The notes: generated from the sequence alone by a model not told the origin. A DNA stretch of 64,000 nt from Rhodococcus sp. BP22 (GCF_014281965.1 NZ_JACFTB010000005.1:403686-467685); one strand, 5' to 3'; positions 1 through 8,791 are shown, counted from the stretch's first letter. Program-made: numbers and translations.

Positions 1-335
1 GGGTCCGCCCCTGAGATGTCGAAGTTACCCATGTCGTAGGCAGGGAACACGTGCAGGTGAAGGTGCGGAACCTCGAGCCCGGCAATCAACAGCCCTGCCC
101 TCGGTGCGTCGAACGCCGACCGCACTGCTTTGCCGATGACCTGGGCGACTGCCGTGATCTTGGCGAAGGTGGCGCCGTCGACGTCCTGCCACTGGTCGAT
201 TTCCTCACGAGGGACGACGAGCGTGTGACCTGGAGTAACCGGGGCAATAGTCAGAAACGCCACGACGTCCTCGTCCTGCCACACGAATCGTCCCGGAATC
301 TCGCCGCTGATTATCTTGCTGAAGACCGATGCCAT
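1..335 (-). CDS. HIT family protein (3' end beyond the window)
   Basis: Small histidine-triad nucleotide-binding or hydrolase protein; only the first 111 codons are inside the window. Reading from the ATG at 335 gives [18 protein letters not shown], then the [14 protein letters not shown] core strand and, near the edge, the catalytic triad motif HLHLHVFP. This is the normal order for HIT/HINT proteins, which hydrolyse nucleoside phosphoramidates or dinucleotides in the cytoplasm. The gene is divergent from purD, about 90 bp apart, which matches the neighbourhood seen in mycobacteria. It is the first of two HIT genes in the window. The exact substrate cannot be read from the sequence. Confidence 0.9.
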   Translation of the reverse strand, partial: MASVFSKIISGEIPGRFVWQDEDVVAFLTIAPVTPGHTLVVPREEIDQWQDVDGATFAKITAVAQVIGKAVRSAFDAPRAGLLIAGLEVPHLHLHVFPAYDMGNFDISGAD

Positions 336-413
336 GGTCGTCAGGGTAGTCGTCACGATCGCCGACCTGCATCAGCTAGGGAACATGTTTTCGCTCGGAG
401 CGGGTCGAGCCGA

Positions 414-419
414 TACTCT
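414..419 (+). promoter_or_regulatory. Putative leaderless -10 box of purD
   Basis: TACTCT matches the actinobacterial TANNNT -10 pattern and ends 8 nt before the GTG at 428. That spacing would start transcription at or next to the start codon. It is the main reason for preferring GTG 428 over the upstream TTG at 419, which lies inside the box. Confidence 0.45.
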
Positions 420-427
420 TGTCCACT

Positions 428-1678
428 GTGCGCGTACTCGTCATAGGTTCCGGTGCTCGTGAGCACGCCCTCCTCCTTGCTCTCAGCAAGGACCCCAAGG
501 TCAGCAAGCTGCTGGTCGCTCCAGGTAATGCAGGAACGGCGAAGCTCGCCGAGCAACACCCCGTCGATGTCGCCTCGGGTGCGGCGGTGACCGAACTGGC
601 TCGCAAGGTCGAAGCGGACCTGGTCGTCATCGGGCCGGAAGTTCCGCTCGTGCTCGGCGTCGCCGACGCATTGCGCGAGGCCGGGATCGCCACCTTCGGA
701 CCGTCTGCAGCAGCTGCTCGTATCGAAGGCTCGAAGGCGTTCGCCAAAGACGTCATGGCTGTGGCCGGAGTCCGAACGGCGCACAGTGAGATCGTCGATT
801 CACCGGCGAAGCTCGATGCGGCACTCGACCGATTCGGACCCAACTGGGTCGTCAAGGATGATGGGCTCGCGGCAGGCAAGGGCGTCGTGGTCACCACCGA
901 TCGGCTCGTCGCCCGCGATCACGCCGCCGAACTCCTCGAAACCGGACATCCAGTGTTGCTCGAGTCATTCCTCGACGGCCCCGAGGTGTCGCTTTTCTGC
1001 CTCGTCGACGGCGAGACGGTAGTGCCCCTGTTGCCGGCGCAAGACCACAAGCGTGTCGGAGACGGCGACACCGGACCGAACACCGGTGGCATGGGGGCGT
1101 ACACCCCTCTTCCGTGGCTTCCGCAGGCCGTCGTGGACCAGATCGTCAGCGAGGTCGTCGAGCCCGTCGCCGCCGAGATGGTCAAGCGTGGCTGCCCGTT
1201 CTCCGGTCTGCTGTACGCGGGCCTCGCGATCGGCGTCGACGGCCCCGCAGTGGTCGAGTTCAACTGTCGCTTCGGTGATCCCGAGACGCAGGCAGTTCTC
1301 GAGTTGCTCGATTCTCCTCTCGGAGAGGCATTGAACGCGACAGCTACCGGGACGCTGGCGTCATTGGCACCTTTGCAATGGAAAGACGGCGCCGCGGTAA
1401 CCGTGGTCCTGGCGGCGGAGAACTACCCCGGCCGTCCGCGCATCGGAGACGCGATCACCGGAGCCGGGGGTGAGGGCGTCTTCCACGCAGGTACCGCAGC
1501 GAAGGACGGCAAGGTCGTCTCCGCAGGTGGCCGGGTGCTCAGCGTTGTGGGTTCCGGTGCTGACCTCGCTGCCGCTCGGGCTGACGCGTATTCGAAGATC
1601 GAGTCGATCCGGTTGCCGGGTAGCCACTTTCGCACCGATATCGGCCTCGCAGCCCTCGAGGGGCGCATCTCTTTGTGA
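428..1678 (+). CDS. purD: Phosphoribosylamine-glycine ligase (GAR synthetase)
   Basis: Catalyses the second step of de novo purine synthesis, joining phosphoribosylamine to glycine with ATP to give GAR in the cytoplasm. The start [15 protein letters not shown] is the family N-terminus, and the ATP-grasp part shows [26 protein letters not shown] and [17 protein letters not shown], which carry the nucleotide and metal ligands. At about 416 residues it has normal length. GTG 428 is chosen because the family begins at MRVLVIG and because a TANNNT box sits 8 nt upstream; the longer frame would use TTG 419. The gene stands alone and is followed by a hairpin shared with a convergent gene. Confidence 0.95.
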   Translation: MRVLVIGSGAREHALLLALSKDPKVSKLLVAPGNAGTAKLAEQHPVDVASGAAVTELARKVEADLVVIGPEVPLVLGVADALREAGIATFGPSAAAARIEGSKAFAKDVMAVAGVRTAHSEIVDSPAKLDAALDRFGPNWVVKDDGLAAGKGVVVTTDRLVARDHAAELLETGHPVLLESFLDGPEVSLFCLVDGETVVPLLPAQDHKRVGDGDTGPNTGGMGAYTPLPWLPQAVVDQIVSEVVEPVAAEMVKRGCPFSGLLYAGLAIGVDGPAVVEFNCRFGDPETQAVLELLDSPLGEALNATATGTLASLAPLQWKDGAAVTVVLAAENYPGRPRIGDAITGAGGEGVFHAGTAAKDGKVVSAGGRVLSVVGSGADLAAARADAYSKIESIRLPGSHFRTDIGLAALEGRISL

Positions 1679-1692
1679 GCCCCGTGAATTTT

Positions 1693-1748
1693 GCTCCACT
1701 ATTGCGCGTAATCTCCCGATTTCCGTAGATTTCGCACAATAGTGGAGC
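1693..1748. terminator. Convergent hairpin between purD and the DUF559 gene
   Basis: GCTCCACTATTG (1693-1704) is the perfect reverse complement of CAATAGTGGAGC (1737-1748). The 12-bp stem fills the gap between two converging genes and its right arm nearly touches the stop codon of the DUF559 gene. A bidirectional terminator is the simplest reading. Confidence 0.6.
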
Positions 1749-1749
1749 T

Positions 1750-2586
1750 TCATGCACCCCTACTCTTTCTACGGCGCCGCACCACCGCGGCTATCTGATC
1801 CGCAACTCGATCCAGATCGCGGTTCACCGTCGCCGCAGAGAATCTCAGTACCAACCAGCCGTCCAGCACCAGCGTGTTCTGCCGTACGCGGTCGTTGTCG
1901 AATGTGCGCGGATCTATGTGGAACTGGCGCCCGTCGATTTCCACGATCACCCGCGCCAGCCGACAGGCCAAATCGACGATGTATCGGCCCAACGCCGTGT
2001 TGATCTCCATCCGAATACCTCGTGCCAACACAGCCCGCGCCACCAGGCGCTCTGGCTCCGACCAGGTTCCCGGACAACATTTCTCGAGCTGCCGACGAAC
2101 CTCTGGCATGCCCGCCATTCCTTTGGCGGACTCACAGTGGTCGGTGACATCTCTCCACGACACACGTGAGGAGATGCACCGGTCGAAGAACTGTTCCAAA
2201 GGCAGACCCCGCATCGCGGCGGCCACATCGACGAAGCACTGCACCGCCGATACGACCTGGAATCCGCGGTGCTCTTCGGGCGACACCGAGCGTCGATGTA
2301 CTTTCAGCCAGCCCGGCCCGTTGATCCGTGAGTTCCTGGACAGGGTCACATGAACGACTGTGGGCTCGGTGTCGAGTAGATCCCACAACCACGCGGCGCT
2401 GAGGTGGCTCAACACTGCATCTTCGCGCCATAGCGTCACCGCCACACACAGTTCGTAGTACGACGGTTCCGGGTCCGAATAGACACCCGGCAGCAAGCGG
2501 ATCATGCTGCCACTGCGCATCCGTCGGGTGATACCGGATCGACCGATACCTGATTCTTCGAGCTGCATGCGTGTGTACACCCCCAT
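1750..2586 (-). CDS. AbiEi-type N-terminal domain fused to DUF559 (Vsr-like nuclease fold) protein
   Basis: A 278-residue two-part protein. Residues 1-70 (MGVYTRMQLEESGIG, then RRMRSGSMIRLLPGVYS) resemble the winged-helix AbiEi antitoxin-like domain. Residues 195-275 carry the DUF559 signature: IVDLAC, VIVEIDGRQFH, DRVRQN and GWLVLRFSA, a PD-(D/E)xK-like fold related to Vsr endonucleases. The family is common and patchily distributed in actinobacteria and no biochemical role is settled. A regulator or nuclease linked to phage defence is plausible. No partner toxin (AbiEii nucleotidyltransferase) is adjacent. A palindrome just upstream of the start suggests self-regulation. Confidence 0.75.
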   Translation of the reverse strand: MGVYTRMQLEESGIGRSGITRRMRSGSMIRLLPGVYSDPEPSYYELCVAVTLWREDAVLSHLSAAWLWDLLDTEPTVVHVTLSRNSRINGPGWLKVHRRSVSPEEHRGFQVVSAVQCFVDVAAAMRGLPLEQFFDRCISSRVSWRDVTDHCESAKGMAGMPEVRRQLEKCCPGTWSEPERLVARAVLARGIRMEINTALGRYIVDLACRLARVIVEIDGRQFHIDPRTFDNDRVRQNTLVLDGWLVLRFSAATVNRDLDRVADQIAAVVRRRRKSRGA

Positions 2587-2588
2587 GG

Positions 2589-2610
2589 CGAGAACGGTGC
2601 ACCGTTTTCG
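2589..2610. promoter_or_regulatory. Palindromic candidate operator of the AbiEi/DUF559 gene
   Basis: The core AACGGTGCACCGTT (2593-2606) is a perfect 14-bp palindrome. It is flanked, after one mismatched pair, by CGA and TCG, giving a 22-bp near-perfect dyad 3 bp from the start codon of the downstream minus-strand gene. AbiEi winged-helix domains are known to bind inverted repeats in their own promoters, so this is a candidate autoregulatory operator. Confidence 0.45.
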
Positions 2611-2667
2611 ACACTGTCGGGGGCTCGAAACGAGATCTGTGGATAAGTGCCGTGCCTGTGGATAGGG

Positions 2668-3498
2668 CTAGATCGTCAACGGTTCGACAAGAGCCGAACG
2701 CATGTCGTCCGGGGTCACCGAAGCCAGCGCATCAAGATATGCGACGGCGAAAGTTCCTGGGCCGTATGATTTTTCGGCTGCACGTTCCGATGCGACCGCC
2801 ACGTGTGCGTGTGCCGACGTTATACCGATCAACGGTGTCGGTGACACGCTGAGGTACGCGGCCACGAGCGCTGCGAGCGAACATCCAGTAGCGGTGACCT
2901 TGGTCAGAAGTGGGCTACCTCCACCGACCTTCACGCCCACGGGCCCGGCGTCGCTTCGTCCGACGATGTAGTCGACCGGACCGGACGCCGACACCACGTG
3001 TGCGAACTCGAGCAGCGCCACTGCTGCGGGAACCGCGGCCGCGGAATCGGAAGCACTGTCGACTCCGCGGGCGAAGTTGCCCAGCCCCGCAAGCGCGATG
3101 ATCTCCGACGCGTTTCCGCGAATCGCCGTGGGTTCGAGCGTCAATAGCCCGGCTGCGAGTTCGGTCCGCCACGGTAGTCCGCCGACGCCCACCGGATCCA
3201 AGACCCACGGCGTGCCTGCGGCACGGGCAGCCTCCGCTGCCAGCGTGAAGGCAGCAGCAGTGCCATCGTCCGGGGTGCCCAAGTTGACGAGAACTCCTGA
3301 AGCGATCGCGGCGAATCCTGCGGCCTCGTGGACATTGTCGATGTGCGCGTTGCTGGCCCCGGCGGCGAGCAGAACATTAGTGACGAAGTTGGCGGACACC
3401 ACGTTGGTCAGTGATTGCACCAGCGGAGTCGACGAGCGGAGTGCATCGAGGGCATTCGCTACGTCGCTCACGGTGGGGCAGGTCGTCGATTCCGGCAT
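2668..3498 (-). CDS. thiM: Hydroxyethylthiazole kinase
   Basis: Phosphorylates 4-methyl-5-(2-hydroxyethyl)thiazole, a salvage step in thiamine synthesis. The 276-residue protein has the ribokinase-like ThiM signature: PLVQSLTNVVSANFVTNVLLAAGAS near residue 26, TPWVLDPVGVGGLPWR, AIRGNASEIIALAG, and the C-terminal anion-hole region LLTKVTATGCSLAALVAAYL with the catalytic cysteine. It is divergent from an aminotransferase gene with only 49 bp between starts, too short for a TPP riboswitch, and none is visible. No thiD or thiE is next to it, so it looks like a stand-alone salvage enzyme. Confidence 0.95.
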   Translation of the reverse strand: MPESTTCPTVSDVANALDALRSSTPLVQSLTNVVSANFVTNVLLAAGASNAHIDNVHEAAGFAAIASGVLVNLGTPDDGTAAAFTLAAEAARAAGTPWVLDPVGVGGLPWRTELAAGLLTLEPTAIRGNASEIIALAGLGNFARGVDSASDSAAAVPAAVALLEFAHVVSASGPVDYIVGRSDAGPVGVKVGGGSPLLTKVTATGCSLAALVAAYLSVSPTPLIGITSAHAHVAVASERAAEKSYGPGTFAVAYLDALASVTPDDMRSALVEPLTI

Positions 3499-3547
3499 TC
3501 GTAGAGTCTTTCACTGGGTGCCTTTCACCGCGAGCTAGCCTCGAAGT

Positions 3548-4720
3548 GTGCGCACAGAGTCGAACAGATCCAAGATCGAGCCGTTCCACGTGATGGACGT
3601 ATTCAAAGCCGCTGCCCTACGAGCGCGCACGCACGGCGACGTACTCTCGCTGGCCGCCGGACAACCGTCGACTTCGGCGCCTGCTCCGGTACTTCGGGCG
3701 GCACGGGAGGCCCTCGACGCGCATGTACTCGGGTACACCGAGACACTCGGCATCCTGCCGTTGCGCGAAGCCATCGCCCGGCATCATGCGCACGAGGCAG
3801 GCATTCCGGTGCATGCCGACGACGTCGTGGTCACGACCGGCTCGTCGGGGGCGTTCACGCTGCTGTTTCTGGCGGCCTTCGACGTCGGCGACACCGTGGT
3901 CATGGCTCGGCCCGGGTACCCGGCCTACCGAAATACTCTCGCTGCGCTCGGATGTCGCGTCGTGGAATTGGACTGCGGGATCGAGTCCAGATTTCAGCCG
4001 ACGGTCGCGATGCTCGACGCTCTGCCGGAACCGCCCGCAGGGTTGATCATCGCCAGTCCCGCCAACCCGACGGGCACCATCATCGACGCCCACGAACTCG
4101 CCGCGATCGCACGCTGGTGTGAGCAGCACGGAACGTTGCTGATCTCCGACGAGATCTATCACGGCATCTCCTACGGTGATGCTCGGACGTCGAGCGCGTG
4201 GGAGACGTCGAAGGAAGCGGTAGTGATCGGTTCGGTGTCCAAATACTTCTCGATGACGGGCTGGCGGCTCGGCTGGATGCTGTTGCCGCGGACCCTGCAC
4301 CGGGCGGTGGAGCGACTGGCATCGAACATGACCGTCTGCCCGCCCGCGATCTCACAGGTAGCGGCCGTTGCCGCGTTCACCGAGGAATCACGCACCGAAC
4401 TCGACGCTCACGTGCGCCGCTACGCCGTCAACCGCACGATCCTGCTCGACGGTTTGGCTGCCGGCGGGATCACCGATCTCGCGCCTGCAGACGGGGCGTT
4501 CTACGCGTACGCCGACATCGGGCATCTGACCCAGGACTCACGGGCGTGGTGCGAGAACGTGCTCGCGACGACGGGTGTGGCACTTGCCCCCGGCGTCGAC
4601 TTCGACACCGTGGCGGGGAACCACACCGTTCGATTCTCGTTCGCAGGTACGACCGAGCACATGCGGGAGGCATTGGCGCGCTTGGCTCCGGCCCTACGCG
4701 CGCACAGCCGACAGACGTGA
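3548..4720 (+). CDS. PLP-dependent class I/II aminotransferase
   Basis: Fold-type I aminotransferase of 390 residues. Visible landmarks are SLAAGQPSTSAPAP, the YTETLGILPLREAIARHH block, ASPANPTGTIID, SDEIYHGISY (PLP-contacting Asp and Tyr) and SVSKYFSMTGWRLGW, where Lys232 should form the Schiff base. FSFAGT near the C-terminus supplies the carboxylate-binding Arg. Closest in style to aspartate- or alanine-type subgroup I enzymes, but the amino acid substrate cannot be decided. The GTG start at 3548 lies 49 bp from the divergent thiM start. The 3' end overlaps the convergent threonine aldolase gene by 27 bp. Confidence 0.9.
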   Translation: MRTESNRSKIEPFHVMDVFKAAALRARTHGDVLSLAAGQPSTSAPAPVLRAAREALDAHVLGYTETLGILPLREAIARHHAHEAGIPVHADDVVVTTGSSGAFTLLFLAAFDVGDTVVMARPGYPAYRNTLAALGCRVVELDCGIESRFQPTVAMLDALPEPPAGLIIASPANPTGTIIDAHELAAIARWCEQHGTLLISDEIYHGISYGDARTSSAWETSKEAVVIGSVSKYFSMTGWRLGWMLLPRTLHRAVERLASNMTVCPPAISQVAAVAAFTEESRTELDAHVRRYAVNRTILLDGLAAGGITDLAPADGAFYAYADIGHLTQDSRAWCENVLATTGVALAPGVDFDTVAGNHTVRFSFAGTTEHMREALARLAPALRAHSRQT

Positions 4721-5713
4721 GAGGACGTCGCGGATGTCGGCCTCGGACACATCGCGGTGCGTCACGAATCGGACTTTGCCCGCAACGGTGACGGCGCCGA
4801 TGCCCTTCTCGGCAAGCTCGGAGACAGTTCCGACGGGGTCGTCCGACGTAGCGAGCACGATGTTCGTATCCGGTTCCATCACATCCCAACCCCGCTCGCG
4901 TAGCCCCTCGGCCAGCAGTCGAGCGTTGTCGTGGTCGGCCGCGAGCGAAGCGAGGTTGTCCAGCGCCACCAGCCCTGCCGCTGCGAGAATTCCGCCCTGA
5001 CGAACGCCGCCGCCGAGCATCTTGCGGACGCGTCGAGCCTCGGTGATGCGGGCCGAATCGGATACGAGCATCGACCCGACAGGCGCGCCGAGGCCCTTAC
5101 TCAGGCATACCTGGACGGTATCGGCGCCGACGGTCAGTTCGCGGGGCTGCACACCCTGCGCGACGGCCGCATTCCAGACACGCGCCCCGTCGAGGTGCAC
5201 GAGCAGGCCTGCGTTGCGAGCCGCGGCCAGCAACGCATTCCACTCCTCGGGTCCGAACACTGCACCGCCGGCGAAGTTATGGGAGTTCTCCAGGCACAAC
5301 AGCGTGGTGTTCAGAGTGAAGTACGGCCCAGGTCCGCCTGCCGACGCGGTCACGGTTGCAGGCGTCGGGCGGCCGGGCCCGCCATCGTGTGGCAGCGCCG
5401 ACGGCATACCTTGCGCCAACCACGCTGCCGTCCCCAGCTCGGACCCGAGAACATGAGAATGTTCCGGCGCCAGAAACGCATCACCACGTCGCAAGTGCAG
5501 CATCAGCGCGATGATGTTGCCCATCGAACCGCTCGGGACCCATAGTGCAGCCTCGTATCCGAGCATCGACGCGACGCGTTCTTCCAACCGCGCCATCGTC
5601 GGGTCGTGGTCGAGGACATCGTCACCGACCTCCGCGTCGGCCATCGCAGCCCGCATGGCCGCATCCGGGCGAGTCACCGTATCGGAGCGGAGGTCGATAG
5701 TTCTATGTTGCAT
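4694..5713 (-). CDS. ltaE: Low-specificity L-threonine aldolase
   Basis: PLP enzyme that cleaves threonine or allo-threonine to glycine and acetaldehyde. The start is placed at MQHRTIDLRSDTVTRP, the canonical family N-terminus; the open frame continues 82 codons further upstream without conserved sequence. Other landmarks are GYEAALWVPSGSMGNIIALM, HLDGARVWNA, and VQVCLSKGLGAPVGSML, which contains the PLP lysine. Length 339 residues is typical. It converges on the aminotransferase with a 27-bp overlap and is divergent from a TetR gene 77 bp away, which may control it. Confidence 0.92.
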   Translation of the reverse strand: MQHRTIDLRSDTVTRPDAAMRAAMADAEVGDDVLDHDPTMARLEERVASMLGYEAALWVPSGSMGNIIALMLHLRRGDAFLAPEHSHVLGSELGTAAWLAQGMPSALPHDGGPGRPTPATVTASAGGPGPYFTLNTTLLCLENSHNFAGGAVFGPEEWNALLAAARNAGLLVHLDGARVWNAAVAQGVQPRELTVGADTVQVCLSKGLGAPVGSMLVSDSARITEARRVRKMLGGGVRQGGILAAAGLVALDNLASLAADHDNARLLAEGLRERGWDVMEPDTNIVLATSDDPVGTVSELAEKGIGAVTVAGKVRFVTHRDVSEADIRDVLSRLSAVRA

Positions 5714-5790
5714 GAAGTTCACGATTGCACACGATCGAATGGCCCGTTTGCCCCAGCGGAGAAGGGCAGGCCTGGCACGATGGCTTTCAA

Positions 5791-6426
5791 ATGTCAGAAG
5801 CACCTGCGGGGCCAACAGCCAAGGTGTCGGGCGCAACCCCGAAAGGGGAGCGTCGACGACACGCATTGGCCTCTGCCGCCGCCGCACTCCTGGTAGAGGG
5901 CGGATTCGACGCGGTACGACACCGCTCGGTCGCAACCCGCGCCGATCTTCCGCTCGCATCGACGACGTACTACTTCCACTCGCTCGCCGACCTCATCGCG
6001 TGCGCGGTGGAGATACTCGGAAACCGGGAACTCGAGGTCATGAGGGGACGGATCGACGAGCTCGGAAATCTCGATCAAGACGTCGAGTCGACAGTAGAAC
6101 TGATCGTGGACCTGCTCATCGGGCCGGAAGACGACTCGATCGAAGGACGCGAACGGCTCATCGCCCGCTACGAACGATTCATCGCCTCGGCGCGACATCC
6201 CGAGCTGCGGGAAGTGCAGCTGCGGCTGCGCGCGCAGATCGACGACCTGCTCACCGACGTCCTGCGACGCTCAGGACGCATCGTCGACGAACTGCAACTA
6301 CGACGGCTCGTGGCCGTCGTCGACGGCGTCGTAGTCGGCGCTCTCGGCGAGGTCGACCCGGAACCCCGAGCGATGGCACGGAGCATGTTGCTCAGAGTCA
6401 TCGACGTCGTGGCCCCCGCGCAATGA
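5791..6426 (+). CDS. TetR/AcrR family transcriptional regulator
   Basis: A 211-residue one-component repressor. Residues 18-65 hold the DNA-binding helix-turn-helix: GERRRHALASAAAALLVEGGFDAVRHRSVATRADLPLASTTYYFHSLADL (segmented here: the turn and recognition helix are RADLPLASTTYYFHS). The remainder is an all-helical ligand-binding domain. The start is set at the ATG at 5791 (MSEAPAGPTAK); an upstream in-frame ATG would only add residues without TetR character. It is divergent from ltaE, and the 77-bp gap is the natural place for its operator, though no strong palindrome stands out. The ligand is unknown. Confidence 0.88.
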   Translation: MSEAPAGPTAKVSGATPKGERRRHALASAAAALLVEGGFDAVRHRSVATRADLPLASTTYYFHSLADLIACAVEILGNRELEVMRGRIDELGNLDQDVESTVELIVDLLIGPEDDSIEGRERLIARYERFIASARHPELREVQLRLRAQIDDLLTDVLRRSGRIVDELQLRRLVAVVDGVVVGALGEVDPEPRAMARSMLLRVIDVVAPAQ

Positions 6427-6434
6427 ACGCAGTA

Positions 6435-6530
6435 CTACCTGGTCGTTCCGCAGGCTCCACTCCTGCCTACCTGGTCGTTCCGCAGGCTCCACTCCTGCCT
6501 ACCTGGTCGTTCCGCAGGCTCCACTCCTGC
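6435..6530. repeat. Three tandem 32-bp repeats directly upstream of the purB promoter
   Basis: Three identical 32-bp units start at 6435, 6467 and 6499. Each reads CTACCTGGTCGTTCCGCAGG followed by CTCCACTCCTGC. The array ends one base before the putative purB -10 box. The reverse complement closely matches the 33-bp units at 40980-41111, so this is a dispersed repeat family. The unit contains a small dyad, GCAGG with CCTGC. Confidence 0.95.
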
Positions 6531-6531
6531 G

Positions 6532-6537
6532 TAAACT
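6532..6537 (+). promoter_or_regulatory. Putative leaderless -10 box of purB
   Basis: TAAACT fits TANNNT and ends 8 nt before the purB GTG at 6546, the same spacing as in purD. The tandem repeat array ends at 6530, so the repeats occupy the -35 and upstream region. Confidence 0.45.
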
Positions 6538-6545
6538 TGCCTCTC

Positions 6546-7964
6546 GTGACTATTCCGAATGTCCTGGCCACCCGTTATGCGAGCAAAGAACTGGTGAACC
6601 TGTGGTCTCCGGAGCACAAGATCGTCCTCGAGCGACAGCTGTGGTTGGCCGTTCTCAAAGCGCAGGCCACCCTCGGTGTCGATGTGCCCACAGCTGCGAT
6701 CAACGACTACGAGAACGTGATCGACACTGTCGATCTCGCGTCGATTGCTGCGCGTGAGCGTGTCACCCGCCACGACGTCAAGGCCCGTATCGAAGAGTTC
6801 AACGCGCTCGCGGGCCACGAGCACATCCACAAGGGTTTGACTTCTCGTGACCTGACCGAGAACGTCGAGCAGCTGCAGATTCTTCGCTCGATGGAACACG
6901 TCCACAGTCACGGCGTGGCGGTCGCAGCCCGGCTTGCCGAACGCGCCGCGGAATACTCCTCCCTCGTGATGGCAGGGCGCAGTCACAATGTCGCTGCGCA
7001 GGCAACGACCCTCGGCAAGCGCTTCGCGTCGGCGGCGGACGAGCTGTTGATCGGCCTCACTCGAATGCAGGAGCTGATCGAGCGTTACCCACTTCGCGGT
7101 ATCAAGGGCCCGATGGGTACCTCGCAGGACATGCTGGATCTGTTCGGGGGAGATGCCTCGAAGTTGACCGCTCTGGAGCGCATCGTCGCCGATCACCTCG
7201 GGTTCCGGCACGTGCTCACCAGCGTCGGTCAGGTCTACCCTCGCTCGCTCGACCACGAGGTCGTGTCCGCGCTCGTTCAGATCGGAGCCGCACCTTCCTC
7301 GTTCGCGCATACGGTTCGGCTGATGGCAGGCCACGAGCTGGTGACCGAAGGCTTCCAGCCCGGTCAGGTCGGATCTTCGGCGATGCCCCACAAGATGAAC
7401 ACGCGCTCGTGTGAACGCGTCAACGGCCTGCAGGTGGTGTTGCGCGGTTACGGATCGATGGCGGCCGAACTCGCAGGCGCTCAGTGGAACGAGGGCGACG
7501 TCTTCTGCTCGGTCGTCCGCCGCGTCGCGCTACCGGATGCGTTCTTCGCGATCGACGGCATGATCGAGACTTTCCTGACGGTGCTCGACGAGTTCGGTGC
7601 GTACCCGGCCGTCATCGCCAATGAACTGACGCGCTACCTGCCGTTCCTCGCGACGACGAAGGTGCTCATGGCTTCCGTTCGCGCCGGGGTCGGTCGCGAA
7701 ACGGCACACGAGGCCATCAAGGAACACGCTGTTGCTGTCGCACTCGCGATGCGGGAGCAGGGGCAGGATCCGGATCTGCTGGATCGCCTCGCCGCCGATG
7801 ACCGCATCCCGCTCGATCGCGCTGCTCTCGATGCCGCTCTGGCCGACAAGTCGGCGTTCATCGGTTCGGCGGAATCGCAGGTCGCGGCCGTCGTCTCGGA
7901 CGTCGAGACGCTGATCGCGCAGTTCCCGGAGGCTGCGAAGTACTCTCCGTCACCGATTCTCTAA
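6546..7964 (+). CDS. purB: Adenylosuccinate lyase
   Basis: Carries out two purine steps, splitting fumarate from SAICAR and from adenylosuccinate. The start is the GTG at 6546 (MTIPNVLATRYASKELVNLW), as in relatives. The open frame runs on upstream through the tandem repeats but has no conserved sequence there. Fumarase/aspartase superfamily landmarks: HEHIHKGLTSRDLTENVE, MAGRSHNVAAQATTLGKR with the general acid/base region, and the signature loop QVGSSAMPHKMNTRSCERV. 472 residues, normal for the long actinobacterial type. The 3' end overlaps the convergent HAD gene by 15 bp. Confidence 0.95.
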   Translation: MTIPNVLATRYASKELVNLWSPEHKIVLERQLWLAVLKAQATLGVDVPTAAINDYENVIDTVDLASIAARERVTRHDVKARIEEFNALAGHEHIHKGLTSRDLTENVEQLQILRSMEHVHSHGVAVAARLAERAAEYSSLVMAGRSHNVAAQATTLGKRFASAADELLIGLTRMQELIERYPLRGIKGPMGTSQDMLDLFGGDASKLTALERIVADHLGFRHVLTSVGQVYPRSLDHEVVSALVQIGAAPSSFAHTVRLMAGHELVTEGFQPGQVGSSAMPHKMNTRSCERVNGLQVVLRGYGSMAAELAGAQWNEGDVFCSVVRRVALPDAFFAIDGMIETFLTVLDEFGAYPAVIANELTRYLPFLATTKVLMASVRAGVGRETAHEAIKEHAVAVALAMREQGQDPDLLDRLAADDRIPLDRAALDAALADKSAFIGSAESQVAAVVSDVETLIAQFPEAAKYSPSPIL

Positions 7965-8753
7965 TAGCTCCGGCAGATCGGCCACCGAACCGATGATGTG
8001 ATTCGGCTGTAGGCCGAATTCGTTCTTGGCTCGGCGGTCGAGGGTGTCCTGGCGGAACTTTCCGGTGCGGACCAGGACACCTGTCATGCCGACGACCTGG
8101 GCTGCGAGTACATCGTTGTCGATGTCGTCTCCGACCATGACGACGTCGACCGGGTCGGCGCCCATTCTTTCTGCAGCGGTCTGAAAGCCAAGTGGCGCAG
8201 GCTTTCCAATGGCCTGTGCAGTGTGTCCGGATGCCTTCTCCATACCGGCGAGATACATCCCGGTGTCGATGCGGAGTCCGGTAGCGGTGGTCCACATGAG
8301 ACTTCGATGCATCGCGACCACGGGAATGCCGCGGCACATCCAGTCGAAGATCCGGCTCAAACGCTCATGGGTGAACTCGGGACCGGCTCCGCCGACTACG
8401 ACGACGTCGGGATCGTGCGTCGACGACTCGTCGGCGAACTCTATTCCTGGCATGTCGACCGCGATGTCGCCGTTGTTGACGAGTACGACGGAAGCTCCCG
8501 GGTAGGTTTCGCGCAGGTGGTCGGCGGTGAGGCTTGCAGCGGTGACGATGTCGTCCGCATGGACCGGCAGACCTACTCCCGTCAACGACTCCGCGATCTG
8601 TGCGCGAGTTTTCGAGGTGGTGTTCGTCAGGAAGGCGCGGGCGATGTCCTTGCGGTCGAGATAGTCGAGAGTCTCGCGGGCACCCGGTATCGGCTTCCAC
8701 GAGGTGACGAGCACCCCGTCGATGTCGAACAGAACGCCGCCCAAGATACTCAT
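7950..8753 (-). CDS. HAD-IIA family phosphatase
   Basis: A 267-residue haloacid dehalogenase-type hydrolase. Motif I is LFDIDGVLV with nucleophile Asp10 and acid/base Asp12; motif II is AFLTNTTSKTR; the lysine of motif III is in IGKPAPLGFQTAAERMG; motif IV is VVMVGDDIDNDVLAA. The C2a cap between motifs II and III places it in subclass IIA with NagD and the LHPP/HDHD2-like proteins. These dephosphorylate small phospho-compounds, and the substrate here is unknown. It converges on purB with a 15-bp overlap and is divergent from a HIT gene. Confidence 0.88.
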   Translation of the reverse strand: MSILGGVLFDIDGVLVTSWKPIPGARETLDYLDRKDIARAFLTNTTSKTRAQIAESLTGVGLPVHADDIVTAASLTADHLRETYPGASVVLVNNGDIAVDMPGIEFADESSTHDPDVVVVGGAGPEFTHERLSRIFDWMCRGIPVVAMHRSLMWTTATGLRIDTGMYLAGMEKASGHTAQAIGKPAPLGFQTAAERMGADPVDVVMVGDDIDNDVLAAQVVGMTGVLVRTGKFRQDTLDRRAKNEFGLQPNHIIGSVADLPELLENR

Positions 8754-8791
8754 GGTCAGACTTTAGTCGCAGCACCGTTCCGGTGCAGTTC

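Noticed and set aside
3499..3547. TPP riboswitch in front of thiM
   Set aside because: Only 49 bp separate thiM from the divergent gene, and the conserved CTGAGA and thi-box sequences are absent.
5511..6545. Long in-frame N-terminal extension of purB across the TetR gene and repeats
   Set aside because: The sequence is Arg-rich and unlike any purB N-terminus, lies over a clear TetR gene, and the family start MTIPNVLATRYASK occurs at GTG 6546.
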